Program-made: the position numbers and the translations under genes
Shown: in pieces, positions 6,880 to 12,042 of the stretch
How positions within the stretch are numbered: the first letter of the stretch is position 1
How the letters are laid out: each line of letters begins with the position of its first letter
Assembly (NCBI GenBank): GCA_905479515.1
Contig: CAJQMX010000253.1
Location: 1 to 12,042 of the forward strand
Direction of reading: 5' to 3'
Length of the DNA stretch: 12,042 nucleotides
Source: an uncultured Parasphingopyxis sp.
GTDB taxonomy: Bacteria > Pseudomonadota > Alphaproteobacteria > Sphingomonadales > Sphingomonadaceae
Notes under the pieces: model-generated
What the model saw: the letters and a program-made list of their open reading frames with translations, nothing else
What the model was told of the DNA's origin: nothing
The model's database searches: none

Positions 6880-7109
6880 TCTTGCGGTGGGCTTTTCCAT
6901 CTTTTGGCGAGGATGACCGGCAGCACGAGTGCCTCGACAATGCCAAGGGCAAAGATCGGCGCGCCGAGCATCGGCCAGCCTCCGATACGCAGGATATCGC
7001 CTGCCCAGATCCACATACCGATGATCATCACGATGATGCCGGTAAAGCGCAGCCATTGCATCATCTGCCAGCGCGACTTGGCCAGGAATTCGCGATCTTC
7101 GGGCGTCAT
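6876..7109 (-). CDS. Small two-helix inner-membrane protein, function unknown
   Basis: The product is 77 residues. A polar N-terminus (MTPEDREFLAKSR) is followed by two hydrophobic segments (about 22-39 and 47-68) joined by a short loop with GDILRIGGWP, and a short basic/polar tail (AKRWKSPPQE). I do not recognise the family. The ATG at 7107-7109 has an excellent GAGGAG Shine-Dalgarno at about 6 nt and overlaps the HAD stop codon by 4 nt. Its own stop overlaps the ATP12 start by 4 nt. This tight packing on both sides strongly supports a real, translated gene. Its position next to an F1-ATPase chaperone makes a membrane or ATP-synthase role conceivable, but nothing in the sequence demonstrates it. 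Length and topology alone do not identify it as AtpI or AtpZ. Confidence 0.85.
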   Translation of the reverse strand: MTPEDREFLAKSRWQMMQWLRFTGIIVMIIGMWIWAGDILRIGGWPMLGAPIFALGIVEALVLPVILAKRWKSPPQE

Positions 7110-7768
7110 GTCAGCTCCTCGATAATGGCGGCCAGATCATGGGCGCTGTCGATTACGACATTGGCGCCCGCTGCCGTCAACTCATGAGCGTCATGATAAC
7201 CCCAGCTAACGCCCACGGCCATGATATTCGCCGCGCGCGCCATCGCCATGTCGAAGGTCGTGTCGCCGATCATCACGCTGCTTTCCCGCGAAGCGCCGGC
7301 ATCGGCCATGCAGGCATCGATCATCGATGGATGCGGCTTGGAAGGGTGGCGGTCGGCGGTGTGCAGGGTCACAAAACGGTCGGTCAGGCCATGCGCTTCA
7401 AGCACGAATTTGAGCCCCCGGTCTGATTTTCCGGTGGCAACGCCGAGCAACCAGCCTGCCTCATCCAGCGCGGCAATTGTCTCGATAATCCCGTCATATA
7501 GCGGTTCATGGACGGTTCCTGCGCCGCGCATCCCGGTAAAGGCGTGCTTATAATCGTCCGCCAGTGCCCGGTGGCGGTCGGGATCGGCCTTGGGGAGCAG
7601 CACCTCCATTGCTTCGATAAGGCTAAGGCCGACAACCCGGCGCGTGGCTTCGCGCGGCGGCGGGGCCAGCCCGGCGCGCTCGAAGGCGCGTTCCATCGCC
7701 ATGCAGATATTGGCCTGGCTGTCGACGAGCGTGCCGTCACAATCGAAAATGGCGAGACGATTGCTCAT
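7106..7768 (-). CDS. HAD-superfamily hydrolase, subfamily IA (phosphoglycolate-phosphatase-like)
   Basis: The product is 220 residues with all four HAD motifs: motif I FDCDGTLVD (8-16; nucleophile Asp9 and acid/base Asp11), motif II ATGKS (111-115; Thr112), motif III Lys144 in SKPHP, and motif IV IGDTTFDM (168-175; Asp169 and Asp173). A helical cap domain lies between motifs I and II (about 17-85), as in subfamily IA. This is a Mg2+-dependent cytoplasmic phosphatase. Phosphoglycolate or a related small phosphate ester is the usual guess for the family, but substrate cannot be read from sequence. Start and stop both overlap neighbours as ATGA. The Shine-Dalgarno is weak, consistent with translation by coupling to the upstream gene. 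Confidence 0.92.
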   Translation of the reverse strand: MSNRLAIFDCDGTLVDSQANICMAMERAFERAGLAPPPREATRRVVGLSLIEAMEVLLPKADPDRHRALADDYKHAFTGMRGAGTVHEPLYDGIIETIAALDEAGWLLGVATGKSDRGLKFVLEAHGLTDRFVTLHTADRHPSKPHPSMIDACMADAGASRESSVMIGDTTFDMAMARAANIMAVGVSWGYHDAHELTAAGANVVIDSAHDLAAIIEELT

Positions 7769-8361
7769 TCAGAAAGATTGCGCATCCAGTGCGCAATTGC
7801 GGGCCGGCCATTGGCCTCGATAGCTTCGGCGGCGCTTGCAACGGCTTCGGCCGATTTGTCTTGGCCAAGCTTTGTGGTCCCCCGCCATGCCTTCGGATCA
7901 AGCGCAAAACCCGTGATCCCGCCGAGCATTTTTTCAAACAAGCCATCGCGCATCTTCGCGCGCGTCCATGGCGTCTTGTCGAACCGGGTTTCCTGGGCGG
8001 CCGACAGGGCGTCGATCTGCGCGATCAGCTCGTCCTTTGAAAGCGCGGAGACCGGGCCTTCCAGCTCGACCGCAACATAATTCCAGGTCGGCACCTGATC
8101 GGGTTCGCCATACCAGTCCGGGCTGACATAAGCGTCCGGCCCGTTAACGAGGAACAGGGCATTTTGACCCTTGATATGCTTGGCGAGCGCATTGCCCTTC
8201 GCCAGATGAAAGAGCAGCCGGCCCTCTTGCAGGATCGCCGGCAGATGCGCCACGCGGGGGCCGTGCGGTGTTTCGGCGAACAGCATGCCGAACCCCACCG
8301 CGCCGACAAATTCGGCCATGGCTTCGCGGTCCTGCCAGTGAAATTGCGTATTGGGGTGCAT
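7765..8361 (-). CDS. PaiB-like FMN-binding protein
   Basis: The product is 198 residues and resembles Bacillus PaiB, annotated as an FMN-binding negative transcriptional regulator. Family stretches are AHLPAIL (38-44), FHLAKGNALAKH (51-62), the signature GPDAYVSPDWYG (74-85) with VPTWNYVAVELEG (90-102), and a C-terminal GTTKLGQDKS (161-170). The fold is a split-barrel flavin-binding domain. No helix-turn-helix is evident, so a DNA-binding role should be treated cautiously and a flavin-dependent enzyme role is possible. The start overlaps the RluA-type stop by 1 nt (TAATG) and is preceded by GGGAG. The gene sits inside a tightly packed operon and its regulatory targets are unknown. Confidence 0.88.
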   Translation of the reverse strand: MHPNTQFHWQDREAMAEFVGAVGFGMLFAETPHGPRVAHLPAILQEGRLLFHLAKGNALAKHIKGQNALFLVNGPDAYVSPDWYGEPDQVPTWNYVAVELEGPVSALSKDELIAQIDALSAAQETRFDKTPWTRAKMRDGLFEKMLGGITGFALDPKAWRGTTKLGQDKSAEAVASAAEAIEANGRPAIAHWMRNLSE

Positions 8362-9461
8362 TATTTCCGCTCCCGCGATCTGCGGCCACGCCTTTCGCCT
8401 CTATGGGCCTTGCGCTGATCCTTGGCATAGGCCTTGGCAGCCCGCTTCCGTACGACCTTTTTGTCTTCGGCCGGTGGCTCGGCAAACACATCATCGCCAA
8501 GCTCGGGCGAAAAGCCGAGGGCGGCGAGGCTGTTCGCGAAATGCTCGGGCAGTTCGGCGGTGACGTCGAGTATCCGGCTGTCGGGATGCGGCAATCGAAG
8601 GCGACGCGCGTGGAGATGCAGCTTGCGGCTGATTCCGCCGGTCAGAAAGGCATCGGCCCCGCCATATTTCCCGTCGCCGACAATCGGATGGCCGATCGCC
8701 GCCATATGGACGCGCAGCTGATGGGTGCGGCCGGTATAGGGCTGAAGCGCGACAAAGGCGGCGCTGTTGCCGGCCCGCTCGATCACCTGATAGCGGGTTT
8801 TTGCCACCTGGCCCTCCGCGAAGACATGCATTTTCTCGCCGCCCGTACCGGGCTGCTTGGCGAGCGGCAGGTCGATCACGCCATCCTGCACCTCCGGCAC
8901 GCCCATCACGATCGCCCAATAGATTTTGGTCGCCTTGCGCGTCGAAAAGACCTTGGAGAAGAAAGCGGCGGATCGCGCCGAGCGCGCAACCAGCAAAACA
9001 CCGCTCGTATCCTTGTCGAGCCGGTGGACAAGCTTGGGCCTTGTATCGGCATCATAGGTCAGCGCATCGAGCAGCCCGTCGACATGGTCTTTGGTCTTGG
9101 TTCCGCCCTGCGTTGCCAGCCCCGGCGGCTTGTTGAGGACAAGCGCGCTTTTGTCACGGTGGAAATCCAGCGTCCGGGCAAAATTGATCTGGTCCTGGCT
9201 GAGCGGCGCGCGTTCTTTCTTGGGTTTGAGAGTCTTGGGCGCTTCTGCGGGGGGCACGCGAATGACCTGTCCGGTCTCGATGCGGTCGCCGGGTCCGGCG
9301 CGTTTGCCGTCCAGCCTCAGCTGGCCGGTGCGTGACCAGCGCGAAACGATATTGAAATTGGCTTCCGGCAGGTTGCGCTTGAACCAGCGGTCCAGCCGGA
9401 TACCGTCATCATCCGCTTCTACGGTAAACTGGCGCACATCATCGCTGAAAGTCTCGGTCAT
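8361..9461 (-). CDS. RluA/RluC-family 23S rRNA pseudouridine synthase
   Basis: The product is 366 residues. An N-terminal S4 RNA-binding domain (about 19-70, IRLDRWFKRNLP... onward) precedes an RluA-type catalytic domain (about 100-300). The catalytic aspartate is Asp149 in HRLDKDTSG (146-154). Other family marks are LVLNKPPGLATQGG (107-120) and YTGRTHQLRVHM with the following GHPIVGDGKYGG (242-268). The S4 domain plus this architecture suits RluC or RluD types, which isomerise uridines in 23S rRNA. Residues 334-366 form a strongly basic tail (KKVVRKRAAK, RRGRRSRERK) that probably aids RNA binding. The ATG at 9459-9461 overlaps the crcB stop by 4 nt and has an AAGGA Shine-Dalgarno. The exact uridine target is not determined. 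Confidence 0.92.
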   Translation of the reverse strand: MTETFSDDVRQFTVEADDDGIRLDRWFKRNLPEANFNIVSRWSRTGQLRLDGKRAGPGDRIETGQVIRVPPAEAPKTLKPKKERAPLSQDQINFARTLDFHRDKSALVLNKPPGLATQGGTKTKDHVDGLLDALTYDADTRPKLVHRLDKDTSGVLLVARSARSAAFFSKVFSTRKATKIYWAIVMGVPEVQDGVIDLPLAKQPGTGGEKMHVFAEGQVAKTRYQVIERAGNSAAFVALQPYTGRTHQLRVHMAAIGHPIVGDGKYGGADAFLTGGISRKLHLHARRLRLPHPDSRILDVTAELPEHFANSLAALGFSPELGDDVFAEPPAEDKKVVRKRAAKAYAKDQRKAHRGERRGRRSRERK

Positions 9462-9835
9462 GCTGCCATCCTTACGATCCAGAGCCCGGCAAACAAGGCC
9501 GCCACCGAGGCGATCACGGAAACCAGCGCGTAACCGGCTGCCAGCCCGATTGCGCCGCGTTCAATCATATTGCTCACTTCAAGGCTGAAGGCGGAAAAGG
9601 TCGTGAATCCGCCCAATAGGCCGACGCCGACAAAAAGTCGCCATCCCTCGCCGCCGCTGCCGAAACGTGCGAGCAGCCCGACGAGCAGACCCATTGCCAG
9701 CCCGCCGACAAGGTTCACGGTCAGCGTTCCCCAGGGAAAGCCCGGGCCAAATTGGTGGAGCGTAAACCGACCGACCAGAAACCGAAGTCCCGCACCGATC
9801 GCGCCGCCCGCCATGACAAGAAGAAGATGAGGCAT
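9458..9835 (-). CDS. crcB: Fluoride ion channel CrcB/Fluc
   Basis: The product is 125 residues with four predicted transmembrane helices (about 2-22, 36-56, 66-90 and 97-120), the standard Fluc size. Signature elements are GAIGAGLR (11-18), the pore-lining WGTLTVNLVGG (35-45, Asn41) and GGFTTFSAFSLE (75-86). The last holds the break-helix segment near the central Na+ site and Phe80 and Phe83, which correspond to the phenylalanine ladder. Family members form dual-topology dimers that export fluoride passively. A single full-length gene fits the homodimeric type. AAGGG precedes the ATG at 9833-9835. It is the first gene of the six-gene run and divergent from the MgtC-family gene, with a 71-bp gap. 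I could not fit a complete fluoride riboswitch in that gap. Confidence 0.95.
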   Translation of the reverse strand: MPHLLLVMAGGAIGAGLRFLVGRFTLHQFGPGFPWGTLTVNLVGGLAMGLLVGLLARFGSGGEGWRLFVGVGLLGGFTTFSAFSLEVSNMIERGAIGLAAGYALVSVIASVAALFAGLWIVRMAA

Positions 9836-9906
9836 GGCCGCCCTTTACCGGAGCGATAAGCGCATCGCCAGTCGAACTATTTCCCGTTTCATGTATTGAT
9901 AGGTTT

Positions 9907-10392
9907 ATGGAAGCCATGTTCACACCCGTTTCGCTTGGCTGGGGAGAGATGCTGACGCGTCTCGGCGCTGCCGCTCTGTTCTCCGCCGCTTTGGGTATCG
10001 AACGGTATACACACAAAAAATCCGTCGACTTTCGCCCATTCATGATCATCGCGGTGGTTTCCGCCGCCTTGCTTATTTCGATCACCGAATTTGCCTTCAC
10101 GGCCAGTGATGAATCATTCTCGATAGACCCGGGCAAGGTTTTTAACGGCATTTTGACGGGGATCGGCTTTCTTGGGGCAGGCGCCCTGTTTCGCGACGAC
10201 AATGTTGTGCGCGGTGCAGGGTCCGCCGCCGCAATCTGGGCGAGCGGCGGGATCGGTATCATGTGCGGGCTAGGCTATCTCTGGCTGGCCGGCGTTATTG
10301 CGGTTGGAATTGTGGTCCTGCTTCTGCTGTCGAACGATTTGGACAATGTGCATACGGCAGAAAAGCTGAATTCCAGTGATGACGAGGACTAA
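9907..10392 (+). CDS. MgtC/SapB-family inner-membrane protein
   Basis: The product is 161 residues with about four or five hydrophobic segments (roughly 17-31, 44-62, 80-96, 106-122 and 125-142). Family marks are LGIERYTHKK (29-38), the conserved DPGKVFNGILTGIGFLGAGA (75-93, ending in GFLGAG) and AAAIWASGGIGIMCGLG (107-123). MgtC proteins are linked to growth at low Mg2+ and, in Salmonella, to inhibition of the F1Fo ATPase. This protein belongs to the broad family and need not share that role. The C-terminus is short, acidic and soluble (SSDDED), without the extended cytoplasmic domain of true MgtC. Either ATG at 9907 or 9916 could be the start; the second has GGAAG directly upstream. The stop codon overlaps the convergent lipoprotein stop by 3 nt or less. 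Confidence 0.88.
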   Translation: MEAMFTPVSLGWGEMLTRLGAAALFSAALGIERYTHKKSVDFRPFMIIAVVSAALLISITEFAFTASDESFSIDPGKVFNGILTGIGFLGAGALFRDDNVVRGAGSAAAIWASGGIGIMCGLGYLWLAGVIAVGIVVLLLLSNDLDNVHTAEKLNSSDDED

Positions 10393-11162
10393 ATCCCGTT
10401 ATTGGCGATGATATCGACATCGGTGCCGCCACCGGCGCGCGGTGCGAAGATGATGTAGAAAGCGCCTTCGTCCCGCGTCCGGTAACCACCCAGCACATTA
10501 TTGTCGTGCCGCAGCTGATGTTCGGCCGAATAGCCGGTGCGCACGGCACGGGTATAATACCAGTCGAGCAGATGCTGCATCGAAGCATTTGTGCGGAAGC
10601 TGACGACGCGAACGCGGCAGCCTTCCTCATTATGTCCGGCGGCCTCGACGACTTCCGAACCCGGATAGACGCTGAAGGCACGGGGAAGGGCATTGGCCCA
10701 TTGCATGCCATATTCGACCGGCGCGGTGCAGGCTGCGCCCTGTGGTGTATTCGATTGCCGACCGGCGATCGCGCCAAGCGTGGTTTCGCCCTGCCCGGCA
10801 CTGCGACCATCACATTCGGTGCATTCTTCGCCTTGCGTCGGCGCAGGTGCGGAGAGCAACCGGCCCGCGCTGATCGCTTCCTGCGCGTCGGCCGCCGTAT
10901 GGAGCGTTTCGGGGATCGGTGAGCCACTGACGGCATCTCCCGGCAGTGCGGCATTGGTGTTGGATTGCCCGGCCAGATCCTGATCGACCATGATTTGATC
11001 TTCGAGCGCCGTTGTAAGCGCGGGATCGCTGTTATCGGCCTCACCGAGCAGCGCGGAATCAAGCGCCTCTGCATCAGTTTCGCTTTGCCCTGTCCCGCAA
11101 GCGGCGAGCGTCAGGCTCAGCGCGACGGCAGCAGTCAGTGTAGAGAATCGATTAAGCGTCAT
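10389..11162 (-). CDS. Lipoprotein of unknown function with C-terminal domain shared with its neighbour
   Basis: The product is 257 residues. A lipoprotein signal peptide (1-21) ends in the lipobox LAAC with Cys22 as lipidation site. Then come a low-complexity linker, a stretch DPALTTALEDQIMVDQDL (46-63) that I recall from sphingomonad hypothetical proteins, and a CxxC pair (Cys114, Cys117). The C-terminal domain (about 160-255) begins ALPRAFSVYPGSEVVEAAG and contains SFRTNASMQHLLDWYY (188-203), then GYS and two final beta-like strands. That domain resembles both halves of the next lipoprotein upstream. It should sit in the periplasm, attached to a membrane. The ATG at 11160-11162 has AGGAG at about 9 nt; an upstream GTG at 11189 is less likely because it would precede the signal peptide. 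No biochemical function can be given. Confidence 0.85.
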   Translation of the reverse strand: MTLNRFSTLTAAVALSLTLAACGTGQSETDAEALDSALLGEADNSDPALTTALEDQIMVDQDLAGQSNTNAALPGDAVSGSPIPETLHTAADAQEAISAGRLLSAPAPTQGEECTECDGRSAGQGETTLGAIAGRQSNTPQGAACTAPVEYGMQWANALPRAFSVYPGSEVVEAAGHNEEGCRVRVVSFRTNASMQHLLDWYYTRAVRTGYSAEHQLRHDNNVLGGYRTRDEGAFYIIFAPRAGGGTDVDIIANNGI

Positions 11163-11200
11163 GGTCCGCAGCTCCTGATCGGAAACCACGGATTTTCGCG

Positions 11201-11213
11201 GGTAAAGGTTACC
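11201..11213. promoter_or_regulatory. 13-bp dyad upstream of the first lipoprotein gene
   Basis: The perfect inverted repeat GGTAA-AGG-TTACC is centred about 45 bp before the lipoprotein start codon at 11162. Its size and position suit an operator for a small dimeric regulator. No regulator is identified, and a 5-bp arm can arise by chance. Confidence 0.3.
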
Positions 11214-11236
11214 AAAGCGTTCAGAAATATGGTGAA

Positions 11237-11274
11237 CGGGCGAATATTTTTACGAATTCTTCATATTTCGCCCG
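11237..11274 (-). terminator. Imperfect hairpin after the two-domain lipoprotein gene
   Basis: CGGGCGAA (11237-11244) pairs with TTCGCCCG (11267-11274), and ATA-rich bases extend the stem past a single bulge. The loop is A+T-rich with an EcoRI-like GAATTC. The hairpin begins 11 bp beyond the stop codon at 11285, where a terminator would be expected. It lacks a clean T run (TTCACC follows in the gene direction), so it may be partial and allow read-through into the next lipoprotein gene. Confidence 0.4.
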
Positions 11275-11284
11275 TCCGCAGCGC

Positions 11285-11998
11285 CTATTCGTAGGCCTGC
11301 ACCTCGACTTCCGTCGCATGGTCACCGCTAAAGGGTTCGCCGACGATGACGTTCAGATAGGGCATCTGTTCAGCTTCGTCATTCAATCGCATGGCGAGCC
11401 GGGACACCGTGAAACCACGCTCGGTGAACGCGTTCCGATAAAAGGCGAGAACCTCGGATGCTGGCGCATCAGCTGCAAAGCTGATCTCATTGGTATAGCC
11501 CATGCCCGGTTCAACACTTACGTCTGCTGCATCGACGCCGGGAAATGCCGGAATATCGACGGCCATGTCAGCCCCGGGCGTGTTGATCATCTCGGCATTG
11601 GTCAGCATTTCGAAATGGCTCATTCCGTCGTTGGAGTCGCGAACCGTGAAGCGACCCAGCTGTTCGCCAGCGCTATTTTCGGCGGTTAGCCCGAAATGGT
11701 TGAGCGTATAGCCGCGCTCCGCCAGTACAGCGGCATAATAATCAAAAACATCGGCAATCGCATCATCTGTGCGAAATTTTGTGCGCTGTGTTCCGCCCCC
11801 AAGCTCGTCCATCTCGATGGTATCGGCAACAGCAGCGGCATAACCGGGTGTGCCATTTTCAAAATCTTCCGCTGGCTCATAGCTGACGGTTTCAGCTGCC
11901 GCCGGTTCGCCATCGGTTCCGCCCGTGCCCTCTTCCGCCGGGCCTCCACAGCCCGCCAATGTTACCAAAAGAGCCGCCATACCGATCGCTTTTTTCAT
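11285..11998 (-). CDS. Lipoprotein of unknown function with two tandem copies of a shared domain
   Basis: The product is 237 residues. A short signal peptide ends in the lipobox LAGC (Cys17), followed by a Gly/Ala/Glu-rich linker to about residue 50. Two similar halves follow. Copy 1 (about 57-133) has KFRTDDAIADVFDYY (74-88) and ERGYT (94-98). Copy 2 (about 150-237) has SFAADAPASEVLAFY (173-187) and ERGFT (193-197). Each has the pattern strand, helix ending in an aromatic pair, ERG-turn, then strands, and matches the C-terminus of the neighbouring lipoprotein. A periplasmic, membrane-tethered location is predicted; partner and function are unknown. ATG codons occur at 12001 and 11998. I chose 11998 because GGGGA then lies 5 nt upstream, against 2 nt for the other. 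It lies 122 bp upstream of the second lipoprotein gene in the same direction. Confidence 0.85.
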   Translation of the reverse strand: MKKAIGMAALLVTLAGCGGPAEEGTGGTDGEPAAAETVSYEPAEDFENGTPGYAAAVADTIEMDELGGGTQRTKFRTDDAIADVFDYYAAVLAERGYTLNHFGLTAENSAGEQLGRFTVRDSNDGMSHFEMLTNAEMINTPGADMAVDIPAFPGVDAADVSVEPGMGYTNEISFAADAPASEVLAFYRNAFTERGFTVSRLAMRLNDEAEQMPYLNVIVGEPFSGDHATEVEVQAYE

Positions 11999-12017
11999 CA
12001 TATTCCCCGTATATAAT

Positions 12018-12031
12018 CCCGATTAATCAGG
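12018..12031. promoter_or_regulatory. Near-palindrome upstream of the two-domain lipoprotein gene
   Basis: A 14-bp dyad, CCCGATTAATCAGG, has an 8-bp perfect core (GATTAATC) and one mismatched pair. It lies about 20-33 bp before the start codon at 11998, next to the A+T-rich TATATA sequence, where an operator or promoter would be expected. The window ends 11 bp further on, so the full promoter cannot be seen. A TTGACT at 12035-12040 on the plus strand may belong to a promoter facing out of the window. Confidence 0.25.
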
Positions 12032-12042
12032 CTTTTGACTGC

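Noticed and set aside
6880..7056. N-terminal extension of the ATP12 gene up to 7056
   Set aside because: The added residues overlap the small membrane protein in another frame. The ATGA junction at 6876-6879 and the family-typical MKRFY start support the shorter form.
8268..9335. A 355-codon plus-strand open frame opposite the pseudouridine synthase gene
   Set aside because: It is antisense to a well-supported RluA-family gene and shows no recognisable motif.
9836..9906. A complete fluoride riboswitch upstream of crcB
   Set aside because: Only a GGCGATG-like start and one hairpin are visible. The conserved downstream GCTGATG-type segment and the pseudoknot partner are missing, and there is too little room before the start codon.
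12018..12031. A CtrA site at the right edge
   Set aside because: There is only a single TTAA; at 7-bp spacing the next four bases read TATA, and no further box is visible before the window ends.
1..12042. Defence system, prophage, transposon, CRISPR array, tRNA or rRNA
   Set aside because: All long coding stretches are accounted for by housekeeping or envelope genes. I saw no transposase or integrase, no regularly spaced repeats and no tRNA- or rRNA-like segment.

Overview
The window looks like ordinary chromosomal DNA from an alphaproteobacterium, most likely a member of the Sphingomonadales. The evidence is G+C-rich DNA, a helicase / S4-protein / 7Fe-ferredoxin / CarD cluster, an ATP12-type F1-ATPase chaperone, a sphingomonad-style M23 peptidase with a long N-terminal region, and a lipoprotein of a kind I remember from sphingomonad genomes. 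I see no phage, insertion sequence, CRISPR array, rRNA or tRNA.

Left block (1-4319, all minus strand; transcription runs from high to low coordinates). A Suv3/MgpS-type RNA helicase comes first, overlapped by 8 nt by a small S4 RNA-binding protein (Hsp15-like). Then come the ferredoxin FdxA and the RNA-polymerase-binding factor CarD/CdnL. CarD has its own candidate promoter inside a nested dyad and ends at a strong hairpin terminator. Past the terminator lies the 5' end of a short-chain dehydrogenase that runs off the window edge.

Middle block. The 212-bp gap between the divergent helicase and M23 genes holds three TTAA boxes spaced like CtrA sites (one exact TTAA-N7-TTAA). This would place a cell-wall endopeptidase, or the helicase operon, under cell-cycle control. 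The peptidase gene ends near a hairpin with a UUCG loop and faces the next operon tail to tail.

Right-centre block (6178-9835, minus strand). Six genes are packed with 1- to 4-nt start/stop overlaps: crcB (fluoride channel), an RluA/RluC-type pseudouridine synthase, a PaiB-like FMN-binding protein, a HAD phosphatase, a 77-residue two-helix membrane protein of unknown function and the ATP12 chaperone. An MgtC/SapB-family membrane protein is divergent from crcB.

Right end (10389-11998, minus strand). Two lipoprotein genes sit in tandem. By eye, the second carries two copies of a domain that occurs once at the C-terminus of the first. This paired lipoprotein family, the unknown membrane protein in the six-gene operon and the putative CtrA array are the parts most worth following up. 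I did not find a clear new defence or mobile system.
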